The translations under genes were made by a program, and so were the position numbers. This document shows positions 1 to 9,312 of a DNA stretch of 64,000 bases, piece after piece. The notes below the pieces were generated by a model. It was not told the DNA's origin. It saw only the letters and a program-made list of their open reading frames with translations, and ran no database searches. This DNA comes from Castanea sativa (Eukaryota; Streptophyta; Magnoliopsida; Fagales; Fagaceae), in NCBI RefSeq assembly GCF_040712315.1, contig NC_134013.1, forward strand, positions 46,031,501-46,095,500, in the 5' to 3' direction. How positions within the stretch are numbered: the first letter of the stretch is position 1; every line of letters starts with the position of its first letter.

Positions 1-354
1 CATCTGAGTTTTAGTAATCAAAATCTCAGTCTCCGGGTTTCCACAACCATAACACTGGACATATTTCTTGATGAAGTTCTCAAGAAGGCCAGCAAGTTTA
101 GGAGTGTCATGGGCCCCATTAACAAGAGAAGTCCCAGTTTTCTCGTCAAATTTAGATTGGGCTCCAAGCTCACACCCAAAGTACTTAGTGGTGTAAGAGG
201 CTGGTCTTGCCAAAGCCTTTGCAATATCAACCATGTTGACTACATTTGTCTTGATGCCATTTCCTCGGCCCTCAATTTTGGTAATCATTTTGGGCATCTT
301 ATACCTGTAGAAGGCATCATCACTATTTCCAGCACCTATGTTCTGTAAAGCCAT
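1..354 (-). CDS. eIF5: Eukaryotic translation initiation factor 5 (eIF5), N-terminal part; gene continues beyond the left edge
   Basis: eIF5 is the GTPase-activating protein for eIF2 in the 43S/48S initiation complex, in the cytosol. The reading frame starts [20 protein letters not shown] and runs 118 codons without a stop to the window edge. Visible marks of the family are the N-terminal [10 protein letters not shown] segment, where Arg-15 of the family is the catalytic arginine finger (an R sits in that segment here), the [13 protein letters not shown] stretch, and the first half of the eIF2beta/eIF5 zinc ribbon (CYGC, near residue 101). The C-terminal W2/HEAT domain is outside the window. 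The ATG (352-354) lies five bases after a good 3' splice site (ctgtag at 360-365), so it is the first codon of the second exon. No break is seen. Confidence in identity is very high; only the 3' extent is unknown. Confidence 0.95.
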   Translation of the reverse strand, partial: MALQNIGAGNSDDAFYRYKMPKMITKIEGRGNGIKTNVVNMVDIAKALARPASYTTKYFGCELGAQSKFDEKTGTSLVNGAHDTPKLAGLLENFIKKYVQCYGCGNPETEILITKTQM

Positions 355-1287
355 CTTGACTACAGTGCAAAATTTGAAGAACAAATAAACTGGATGTCAC
401 AGGGAGAAAACGCAGAGATTCGAACTATGGGCAATGGCAAAATTGTCTTCCAAAGTTTCCAGGACAAGAGAAGACTGGTCTTCGGCGGTTAAAAAAGGTT
501 GCACCCGATTGCAACCATCAAACTCAGGGTGTTCCAGAAATGGCCCGAGATGCATACAGCCAGTCCTTTGAAAAATGGATCTGTTCTTTTTTCTTAATGA
601 AGGACAGTACTCTCCTAGCAACCCAATCGATCCCAAATCGAAGGTGGCCTGTTCGGACATAAAAGAAACTTCAATGTTGACACCTTCACCTTGAAAAGAT
701 GCAAACAGCAGCTAACCCCACAAGCTCCCTGTGTCAACAATGTCCAGAATTAGAAGTAAGAAACATATAGCGATAGATATGCTGTTAATAACACAAGAAA
801 ATTATTCATATGTCAGGTTCCATTAATTTAGATAGTCAGTACAAGCAACAAGAAACAAGAATAGCAATACAACGGTTCAGAACATGTCATGAATAAAAGA
901 AAGATTGTGAGTACGTATTTGTACAACTATCTACATAGCAATACACAAAGATTGCCAGCAAAACCCAAAACATAATAAAAATGAATGCAAATGCAATTAA
1001 CCATCGTGCTCAAATTTTTCAGAAGTTTCCTTGTTGACAGAAGTGTTAAATACATAAAAATAAACCTCCTTAAACAGCTAAGCAATCAGCTTGCCTTCTC
1101 ATGAAGATAAAAAAAGTTCAATTAAACATAGCACAATTCAAGTTTTATGTGACATTTTAAGTTAAAGGTCATTCAAGACCAAATCCGGAAAATAAGAAGA
1201 AAAAAAAACCCCAGAGAAAGGGGACACTGAAACAGAAAAGGCCATGCAAAAACACATTTAAAGCAAAAAAAAAAACACAATGATTTA

Positions 1288-1415
1288 GGAGGTGTTTGGG
1301 AGAGTAGTTTAAGTTATGTTGTTTGGGTGTTTTTGATATACGTGTAGGTGAAAATGTGTGTAATGTTGTTTAAAATGTGTGAAAATATGTTTAAACATGC
1401 TTGCCAAACACCCCC
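1288..1415. mobile_element. Small MITE-like inverted repeat inside the eIF5 leader intron
   Basis: The left end reads ggaggtgtttgggagagtag. The right end, read on the other strand, begins gggggtgtttggcaagcatg. The shared ends contain (G)GGTGTTTGG, typical of short hAT-type MITEs of plants. The interior is about 90 bp of GT/AT-rich sequence with no coding content. A clean 8-bp target duplication is not obvious, so the class assignment is tentative. Confidence 0.5.
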
Positions 1416-1754
1416 TTACTTTCTTCCAATTAAAAAAAAAAGAAACTCGAAATAAACCAGTATAGCCATTAAAAATAACTAGTGTTTAAATACATATAGA
1501 ACTTAAATCATACAAGTCTAATATACTGAAATGTTATCAAGTGTTTTTTACAAGTGATGCATGAAGACATTAGGTCTATTATTGATTTCAAAACAAGGTT
1601 TAGGCTCTATTAATTATTCTAACAATATGCAGTATGTTTTACAACAAGCTTCTATAAACAAATTAATCTAACAATAGATTTCACAACAAGCTTTTTAAAT
1701 GAAAATTAGAAATAATAAAGAAACTTAAAATTAATAGAATAAATAAATAAACAA

Positions 1755-1875
1755 CTGAGGCTCTCGCCTTAGCACCATTTTCATGGTTTAAAGCACTCAC
1801 CTCACTTGCCAAAGCTCTAAAGGTGAGCAACTAAGTAAAAGTGCCTAGGCGAGCACCCGGCTCGCCTATGACTTC
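1755..1875. repeat. Degenerate dispersed repeat (caccta/gcctaggcgag type)
   Basis: A run of imperfect words such as ctcgcctta, ctcacctcac, aaggtgagca, gcctaggcgagc and ctcgcctatg. A related stretch at about 10990-11160 (gtgagcgctcac, cttggctaggcacc, aaggcacctc) lies in the endosulfine gene intron in the opposite sense. Both look like copies of one old, self-complementary dispersed repeat. I cannot place it in a named family. Confidence 0.35.
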
Positions 1876-2332
1876 CATTAATACAACAAGGTGAATCACA
1901 GACATGCTATATAAGAACATCTAGGAACCAGAACAGAAACATTAGAACCCTTCAAGCAAAATATATTTTCAGATCCTCACTTCCCATTTAGCATTTACGG
2001 TAAAGAATGATGGTCAACATTTCATCCCATTGCAAAAACATGCATTATGAACTCAAGCTAGATATTGTAGCATCATATCCAAACTACAATAAACCTAAAT
2101 ATGTACACTTTTACATGAACATTTAAGCCCAGGCCTAGACAAACATAACACACCTCGTAACAATTAGAACATAACACCACCTGTCTTATCAATCCCACAT
2201 TGTTCATACTTCCTTTCAAACCCATACAACCTTACACATAGCACCGTAATAATTATATAAGCTAAGACTAAATGACATAGCAGTTTCAAATCAAACTAAT
2301 GAATACCCATCAACATTTACAGCTGTCCATTG

Positions 2333-2353
2333 CTCTCTCTCTCTCTCTCTCTC
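2333..2353. repeat. (CT)n microsatellite in the eIF5 leader intron
   Basis: About ten uninterrupted CT units followed by ccctc. It is a simple sequence repeat with no further structure. Confidence 0.9.
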
Positions 2354-2963
2354 CCTCACAAAAACCTGTTCACACAAATCATACATATATTTAAATCCTT
2401 TAAAACTCAGAAATAATATCAGTAGTACAAACATTTCAGGTTTGGTGTTTCCTTACAATTTTTTTTTTTTTTTGGTTCAGTTAGCAAAACAAGAACATTG
2501 AAAACATCTTTAATTGTGATTTTCCTTACTGTTTTATACAAAGCAGTTTCTGAAAATCAAAACCAAAAAGGTCCTCAACAGTTTCACATTAATTAATTAA
2601 AATTTTATAATCAAAATTATCATTAAGTAAATCTATAAAAATCAGAATTAAATTTTTTTTTTTTAAATCATTCAAAAAATAAAAACATCCAAATTCTGAA
2701 ACTTGCAAGTATAATTACCATTGTGAAACAACTACGAAAGAAGAATACAGATTTATACAAAAATCCCGTTCAATCAGCTACATCACAAAATTATTTGGTT
2801 GTTATTTACAATATATTCAAAATCTAAAGCGATTTAAGCCGAGATAGAATAAGATCTTGAAACTGAACCAACATAATATATAAAAAAAAAAAATTAAATA
2901 AATAATCGACAAATATCGAAGAAAAATAATCAAACTGAACAAAGAAACCCTAGGGCTCAATAC

Positions 2964-3085
2964 CTGCAATCAACGAAAATCTAAATTGAACACGAAACCA
3001 GGAGCGAGTGCGAGAAGGAAAAAGCGAAAGCGATGGTGAAAGAATTAGGGTTTAGAGGACTCTGTGGCTGAAGAGAGAGACAAGG
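2964..3085 (-). other. First (non-coding) exon of eIF5, approximate
   Basis: The sequence lies between the inferred leader-intron donor (2964) and a position about 25-35 bases downstream of the TATA box. On the minus strand it is pyrimidine-rich (CTCTC, TTTTCC, CTTCTCGC), as is usual for transcripts of the translation machinery. It carries no ATG followed by a long frame. The transcription start is estimated, not seen. Confidence 0.5.
3045..3053 (-). promoter_or_regulatory. Telo-box (AAACCCTAA) in the eIF5 leader/promoter
   Basis: The minus strand reads AAACCCTAA exactly. This interstitial telomere-repeat motif is enriched near the transcription start of plant genes for ribosomal proteins and translation factors. 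It sits about 60 bases downstream of the TATA box. Its presence fits the eIF5 call; function is inferred from the motif only. Confidence 0.6.
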
Positions 3086-3109
3086 AATCAGAGGCGGCCA
3101 AGCGATTTC

Positions 3110-3116
3110 TTATATA
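3110..3116 (-). promoter_or_regulatory. TATA box of eIF5
   Basis: The minus strand reads CCTATATAAGAAATC, a near-consensus plant TATA box. It lies about 150 bases upstream of the leader-intron donor and just upstream of the pyrimidine-rich leader exon. Confidence 0.65.
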
Positions 3117-3395
3117 GGGTTGGAGAGGAGGTGGGGAAATCATCACCCGGTACAAGGGCTTTTCTGTTTTTAGTGGTACTGGATTTTTTTAACGTTCAAT
3201 TGAGAGAGTTGGGGCCTGATGTTGATCTTCACCGTTGATTTTGTGGACTGCTTTTTCTGATCTGGAAGAATTACAGATCAGCACGCTTTGATAAGATTTT
3301 TAGGGGGCCATATGTCGTTTCCCTAAACTACCCTCCAACATTAATGTACTTCAAGGTGTTCCACCTTCCAATCTTCATGCCCTTTTGGAACTAAA

Positions 3396-3764
3396 GGTCC
3401 TTCCGTTTTGGCAGTGGAAAATAGAGAAGATAGAAAATAAAGTGGAAAATACTGTTTTTCACTGTTTGTTTGGGGAAGAAAAATAGGAATAAGAGAAAAC
3501 TGGGGAGAAAGTTTTCTCTCCAGGCCCACATTTTTTTTCCTTCAAAATCGGAAGGAAAATTTAGAGAGAAAAGTGTTATGGTAACACTTTTACAAAAATA
3601 CACTCTTTCTACCTATTTTTTTTCAACGTTCTTATCTCTCTCTTCTTCTTCTTTTTTTCCCAACGTGACCTGATCCTCAACTTTTTTTTTTTTCAACGTT
3701 ACCTAAATGTTCTCTTCTCTCTTTTTTTTTTTTTTTTCAACGTGACCTTATCTAATTTTTACAT

Positions 3765-3797
<33 letters not shown>

Positions 3798-4046
3798 TTA
3801 TATATATGATGTGATAAATTTTATATTATATAATGAATACAAATAAATCTATTTCTTACATATTATGTAACAAGGTATAATAGTCAATTTATATAAATTA
3901 CATTTTCCATCCTTCCATTTTTCTCTCCAATCGAACAAAAGAGTTTTCCACTCTCACACTTTTCCACCCCTCCAACCGAACACACAAGAGTGGAAACTAA
4001 ATATTTTCCATCCTCCCACTTTTCCACTCCTCCAACCGAACGGACC
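3396..4046. mobile_element. Non-autonomous DNA element with GGTCC...GGACC ends
   Basis: The left end is GGTCCTTCCGTTTTGGCAGT. The right end, read on the other strand, is GGTCCGTTCGGTTGGAGGAG. Both arms continue with (A/T)GTGGAAAA(T/G)-rich sequence. The 5 bases outside each end are CTAAA (3391-3395 and 4047-4051), a candidate target duplication. The arms hold repeated cactcttttccac/ttccactc words, and the interior is T-rich with an AAT microsatellite. No transposase is encoded. The superfamily is uncertain: the ends resemble plant hAT-type MITEs, but those make 8-bp duplications. Confidence 0.5.
3764..3797. repeat. (AAT)n microsatellite
   Basis: About eleven tandem ATA/AAT triplets within the non-autonomous element at 3396-4046. 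Confidence 0.9.
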
Positions 4047-4051
4047 CTAAA

Positions 4052-5635
4052 ATATTTTTGGCTTTTGTTAATGGATCGCACCTGCAAACCAATCCCGCAT
4101 ATTGGGAAGTAACTAAAACTAAGAAATATAAGTATTTAATTAGCTGAAAGATGTGAACACCCTAAAAAAAGCAAGTTGATTCCAACCCAACAAAAAAATC
4201 GATTTTAACTAATGTACTTCAGCACTAGTTACATTCACAATAATTAGATTATATTTTAAATGTGGTTTTAATATTATAATTTTAAAAAAATTTAACTTAA
4301 ATATTAAATTTTAAACTATATTATATTTTAAATTTGGTTTTTACACTATAACTTCAAAATTTTTAACTTAAATATTTAATTTTAACAACTAGGTATTATG
4401 ATTTTGTTATTTTTGAATCAAATCATGAAATTCTAAAATTGTACTAACTTAAACTTCGAAATATTTGAATTTTATTTGGGAGTTTAGTTTTGAAAGTGAA
4501 AGTTTTGATTTGACACTATAAGTTTAATTTGTAAGAATATTAACTCTATGCTTTACATCGAAACTATAGGGCATTAGGGTTTAGTTTAAAACCACCCCTA
4601 AAGTATAGGATTACAAAAGGTTAATTTCACTGCTTCTTTTCCCCCTAAATTTGGTCCAAACAAATGAAATACTTCTATAATTATACAATAATCTTCAACA
4701 TTTTCCATAGATCTTCTATTCTCATTGTATGCAGATAATAAAAAGATTGTTCTCATGAAATTGTACCATCAAAGAAGTAAATGAAACTCAATTATAGGAA
4801 AAATAAAAGGCTTTTTATTTTAATTGTGCTGGCAAGATGTGTAATATAACCAATGTTTTTACTTGTTATTGGAGAAAAATATTTTATAAAGTAAAATAGA
4901 TGTAATAAATGATAATATTGTAACTTTTTTTTAGACAGTTACAATATGTTACAAATCTCGCAGCATGAATCATTTCCCCTTATATTTTAACTTGTAAATG
5001 TTTTTAACAAACAAATATGTTATAATTTTCAATTTCATTAATTTTCAATAAATTAGGGTTTGTAATTAGACATATTTTTCCTCCAAATTGGATTTAAGGA
5101 ATATCTTCTAACCTATAGTATTTTAATCAAATGACTCACTAAATCATCTAAATAAATAAATAAATCACATGATTGTTAAGTAGATTATGTAAATAAAAGC
5201 AAACATGAATGCTCATTTGAATCGTCACTTAGTGCTTTTCAAGAAAGTTTGTATTTTACAACTTGTGAAAATCATTTTTATTAGCATATGAAATCCTAGA
5301 TGAATAATATGGCAAATAAATAATTTTGACAATGCAGTGGATTTATGAATATAGTAGTTATTTATATAGAATAAATTAATAATTATACTAAGTATGCTTG
5401 TGAGTGTTACTTGGTTAGTTGATGAATGATTAAAATATGCAATTCCTTCTCAAAAATAAATAAATAAATAAATGTAATTCAATAAATAAATAAATGCAAT
5501 TCAAGTAGGCAAAATTTAAAGACTACGAATGGATCTAAATATGTTTATGAATGGTTACTCATTTATGCATAGAACAATAGGGACTTTGATGAGTTCGTTT
5601 ATGTGAAGTCAAAAGGCTTTGTTTTTTATAAGGAC
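4052..5635. other. AT-rich intergenic DNA, no gene recognised
   Basis: Stops are dense in every frame, no splice-supported frame is visible, and short AATA/TAAA runs occur (for example ataaataaataaatg near 5455-5500). A weak near-duplication of atattaaattttaaac-type words occurs at 4255-4385. Nothing here supports a gene or an RNA. Confidence 0.6.
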
Positions 5636-5638
5636 AAA

Positions 5639-5815
5639 ATTTAGGTATAGTATCTTAGGTGCTGTTCTTTAGGTTCTCATCTTAAGATTTAACCATGTGG
5701 CTACTTAACTAAAAAATCCACTTTTATCCTATGAGAAAAAATCCACATAGTAATATCTTAAGAGGAAAACCTAAGGAACAATACCTAAATATTGTATCTA
5801 AGTCTTACCCTTTCT
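5639..5815. mobile_element. MITE, about 175 bp, with terminal inverted repeats of about 50 bp
   Basis: The left arm (tttaggtatagtatcttagg, then gttctttaggttctc and cttaagat) is matched by the reverse complement of the right arm (gacttagatacaatatttag, then gttccttaggttttcctcttaagat). The sequence can fold into one long hairpin with a loop around atgtggctac. It has no coding content. The family name is not known to me. It lies in the eIF5/endosulfine intergenic region. Confidence 0.6.
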
Positions 5816-6463
5816 ATAATATTGTTCAACTTCACCTATAGGATTATTTGAGAGTTTTATATTTTCCACCGTAAAAAAGATGACTTTACAATTAAGCATC
5901 ATTATTGATTAGGTATTTTTGTTTGCATTGCTATAAATTCTCAATTAAAAAGTTTAAATCATTATATTATTGAACATATAGAAGATTTATTTGTTCTCAA
6001 CTCATCTCTAAATCTTCAAGAAACTCGTGAATCCTTTAAGAATTGGTGATATTTATTTTTTAGTAAGCAAGTATGCAAGAACAAATCATTAAAAAAAACT
6101 AAAAATGAAATTTCACAATTACTATCACTATATAGTTCAACATTTGGGTTTCAAAATTTTGTTAAATATTTTTGAATTGTACCAATGGCTAGCAAGGGCT
6201 AGAATTTAATAGCCTACTAATTTGTTTATTTAGTGGTTCTATATGTACTTATTCACTTATTTTTCTCATTTCTATTGCAACTATGGAACACATTTTTAAT
6301 TATGAACATTATCAAACATAGGTTTCACAACAAAATGAGAGATGATATTTTAGGGAAATTTTTTATTTTGTACATCAAAAGGGAGATTGGTATGAAATTC
6401 AATTCATAATTAATATTTTAAAAGAACATCGAGTTCCATTTTGATATATCATAAATGATTGAG

Positions 6464-6467
<4 letters not shown>

Positions 6468-6507
<40 letters not shown>
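6468..6507. repeat. (TA)n microsatellite
   Basis: About twenty uninterrupted TA units. Confidence 0.9.
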
Positions 6508-6509
<2 letters not shown>

Positions 6510-6871
6510 TTTGTGTCTTTTATTTTGGTAATACTAAATGGATACTAGTTTTATTTTTCATATATTTATTTAGTTTTGAATTTTTAGTCTTACTTTAAAA
6601 TGATCAAAATTTTGGTTCATGTCTTGGCATCTAAAGACAAATTTCTAGTTTTATCCTTAATCATCTACTATTCATAATTTGACACATTAACTGTTATTAA
6701 ATATTTTATGAGAATTAGTGTGACTCGCTTATTGTGTGTATATATATATAATAATTTTTTTGATAATTCAATAGTTACAATAAAAAAAAAAAAAAAGATA
6801 TGAACGATAGACATTTTCAAAAATACTAAAATGTGACACACAATTAAGCTCAAATATCTAGACTTATTGTA

Positions 6872-6876
<5 letters not shown>

Positions 6877-6909
<33 letters not shown>
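6877..6909. repeat. (TA)n microsatellite
   Basis: About sixteen uninterrupted TA units in the upstream flank of the endosulfine gene. Confidence 0.9.
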
Positions 6910-6912
<3 letters not shown>

Positions 6913-7052
6913 TTTATTATATTTTTCTTTCTGCCTCTTTTTAATTTATCTATATCTTAGCTGTTTTGTAATAAAAGAATCTGTTTCTGTCCAGTCAAAC
7001 CGCGTGGCTTTGAACCCAGCAGTGGTTTATAGGTTTTTACAATTGGATTTTG

Positions 7053-7202
7053 TTAATGTGTGTCTTAAGGGCACATAATAATTATTTATTTTTAAAAAAA
7101 TAAAATTTTCGAGAATTAAAAAGTATTGACAACTTTATTAATTTTCAAAAAATTTTTACCATAAATAAATGATTTAATATGTGCCCTTAGGGCACACATT
7201 AA
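7053..7202. mobile_element. 150-bp MITE bounded by TTAA
   Basis: Both ends read TTAATGTGTG(T/C)C(T/C)TAAGGGCACA on their own strand, giving near-perfect inverted repeats of about 28 bp. The AT-rich interior (aaaattttcg, tttttaaaaa) is also partly palindromic. The palindromic TTAA at each end could hide a TA, TAA or TTAA target duplication, so a Stowaway/Tc1-mariner or PIF/Tourist-like origin is possible. It lies about 120 bases upstream of the putative endosulfine promoter. Confidence 0.65.
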
Positions 7203-7318
7203 CCGATCCCTTTAATTATAGTAATCAAAATGGTAAAGAATAAAAAAAAGAAAAAAAGGAATACACAGTGGTCTGTTAAAAATAAAAATAACATCCAGAC
7301 CACAGCAAGATATCCCGA

Positions 7319-7326
7319 CCACGTCA
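7319..7326 (+). promoter_or_regulatory. ACGT-core element (CCACGTCA) upstream of the endosulfine gene
   Basis: CCACGTCA is a G-box/C-box hybrid of the type bound by plant bZIP factors. It lies in the most GC-balanced stretch of the intergenic region, just before the CT-rich leader. Function is inferred from the motif only. Confidence 0.35.
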
Positions 7327-7367
7327 TCGCCCGTCTGAGGGACGCACCTCTTTGATTGGATCTTCCA

Positions 7368-7449
7368 TTCTCTCTCTCTCTCCCTCTCTCTGCATTCGCA
7401 TCCAAAGCCAGAGCTTACCGTCCATCTCTCTCTCTCTCTCTCTCTCTCT
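7368..7449 (+). promoter_or_regulatory. CT-rich tract at the start of the endosulfine gene (Y-patch or leader)
   Basis: Runs of TCTCTC, interrupted by ctgcattcgcatccaaagccagagcttaccg, form a classical plant pyrimidine patch around transcription starts. A TATAAATA at 7544-7551 lies further downstream. The start could therefore be either within or just after this tract or about 30 bases past the TATAAATA. The sequence alone does not decide. Confidence 0.45.
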
Positions 7450-7543
7450 AGTCGGTAATTCATTTCTCTCTCTGAGATTTACATCCCGTGCTTTTTTGTA
7501 CGTTCTAGTTCGTTTCTTCTGCTGAATCTCTGTCTCTGTGTCT

Positions 7544-7551
7544 TATAAATA
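7544..7551 (+). promoter_or_regulatory. TATAAATA, possible TATA box of the endosulfine gene
   Basis: This is a consensus TATA motif on the plus strand, followed within about 30 bases by a plausible start region. It competes with the upstream CT tract as the core promoter. Confidence 0.35.
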
Positions 7552-7569
7552 GATCGCTTGCTTTGCAAT

Positions 7570-9284
7570 TTGCATATCCACCTGAATCTTAATAATATTT
7601 ACTTCTTTTGTTTCAATTCATTATTACTTCTTTTGCATATCTCTCATTTCTTGTTATCTATTTATTTGTGCTGCTTAATCATGATTGTTAAAAGAAAAAT
7701 CATTCATCGATTTTCCATTTTTAGGAATATATTTTTGAATTATAAACTCTACGAAGCTAGTGCTGGTCTTTTTTTTTTTTTTTTTAATTTAAAATTTCAG
7801 CTCCCTTATAAGCTTGAAACTGAGGCAATTCAATTAAAAATATATATATACAGAAGAAGAAGTTAATTAAGATGTATTAATGTCATTTAATTGCTGAGTT
7901 TTCGTATAGGATTTTCGTTTGCCAATAAGTAGGTCAAAAGATTTTGATATTTCAAAATTCTTATAATAATAATAAGGGAGACGAATATCTGATTAAGTGA
8001 GGTTTAGTAACTACAGGATCTATGAATTGTGTCCTTGTTTGATGGTGCTATGTGAAGTACACATTTCGTTGTTGTTGTTTTTTTTTTTTTTTTTTTAATA
8101 ATTTTACGCGTGGATTTTTTTAGATTTGTTGTTATGAAGTTTATAATATTTTGAGTTACATAATTAGGATATGTTATTTTTCGTAAAATTGATTTAAGTG
8201 CTTCTTATTGTCAAACTTTCCTGTTTTTAGAATTTAAAGGGATTTCCGAAAATTGATAGCATATTGTGAATGCTAGGATATATTATTGGCTGTTGGGTTA
8301 AAGTTTTGATTGCCATCAACAAATAGACTATGGGGGGTGGGGTTAATGTGTTGTAGCATTCGTTAAAATTATGGATCCATTGATTTGTATTCTTCTTCTT
8401 TCTCAAGATGGTACTGCATTTTTATAATGTTGATGTCATCATAACCCCAAGGAACCAATCATCAAAAAAAAAATCATAACCCCAGAATTGACCTGGGAAC
8501 AACCTCATGAAATTCTCCTTCCCCCTCCCTTTTGGAGCCAAAACTCATATATTAAAAGAAAAAAAGAAAAAGAAAATGTAGATGCTTACGTAGTTTCATT
8601 TTGTTTCTCAGGGTTATGTGGCTTTTGTGGCCCTCACAGCTCTTTTATATTTATTTTTTTCTAAATTTTCTTACTGCTTTATTTCAATTCGGAGGAACCA
8701 TCGTACTTTCAAAATCATGTACTGAAGGACATGAAGACTGAGACAATATAGTTTTTTCTGTTGATGACCTCTGTTTTGGCTAACATCAAGCCCAAAAGAA
8801 GCCTTTGTTTAAGACTGTGTCTCTATTTTGGCCAACATCATAAAGGTAAGACCTTGGTGTGATGGCAAGTACCTTTTTCCCAAGGGATGTGTCGTGGGTT
8901 TGATTTGCCGACCAACCACCTCTCCCAGTCCCACATAAGTAGAATTATTGTGCATTAGGTATGACCTGATTTAAGAATGTGTCTTTCCCCTCTTTTGATT
9001 TTTATTTCATTTCTCCTTTTGGAATAGATATGCAATGTCACTGCCATATGCCATGGAAGTGGGTTGACCCCAAAGGAGCCTAGCATATGTGGCAACTCTT
9101 ATTTATGCCTTTTAATTACCTCCCAAGATTTAAGATTCTATCTCTTCTTTATACCTTGTGAATCACCTCAATTGGTTTAATATCAGAAAATTTTCTTTGT
9201 GTCCTTTAGCATCTGTCAGACAGGATGTCACAATTTAATAATTCTACCAAAATGTTCATGAGTACAACTGGTTTGCTGATGCAG
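7570..9284 (+). other. Leader intron of the endosulfine gene (donor uncertain)
   Basis: A 3' splice site (tttgctgatgcag|ctgttt) ends at 9284, 28 bases before the start codon, so an untranslated first exon must lie upstream near 7400-7570. I cannot choose a single donor. The stretch has T-runs, no conserved coding sequence and a SINE candidate (8823-8969). A 102-codon open frame at 7558-7866 is low-complexity and not credible. Confidence 0.5.
8823..8969 (+). mobile_element. tRNA-derived SINE candidate
   Basis: An A-box-like TGGTGTGATGG (8855-8865) is followed about 32 bases later by a B-box-like GGTTTGATT (8897-8905), the spacing of a RNA polymerase III internal promoter. The segment is flanked by tttaagactgtgtct (8808-8822) and tttaagaatgtgtct (8970-8984), a 15-base direct repeat with one mismatch, as expected for a retroposition target duplication. 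No tRNA cloverleaf is preserved. Confidence 0.5.
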
Positions 9285-9312
9285 CTGTTTGGTTAAGTGG
9301 TGCAAGGTCATT

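Larger units (their letters stand above)
360..2963 (-). other. 5'UTR intron of the eIF5 gene
   Basis: On the minus strand a donor (TTGCAG|GTATTG at 2964/2963) and an acceptor (CTGTAG|TCAAGATG at 360/359) bracket about 2.6 kb without conserved coding sequence. Leader introns are common in plant translation-factor genes. The stretch holds a small MITE-like inverted repeat (1288-1415), a degenerate repeat (1755-1875), a CT microsatellite and T-runs. An 87-codon open frame at 397-660 resembles no protein I know and is treated as chance. The boundaries are inferred from splice consensus only. Confidence 0.7.

Noticed and set aside
397..660. 87-codon minus-strand open frame upstream of the eIF5 start
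   Set aside because: It lies inside the inferred leader intron, shows no family resemblance, and the splice acceptor directly before the eIF5 ATG argues against a coding extension.
7199..7463. Two overlapping minus-strand frames rich in Arg/Glu repeats
   Set aside because: They are translations of the CT/GA microsatellite at the endosulfine promoter and have no real protein composition.
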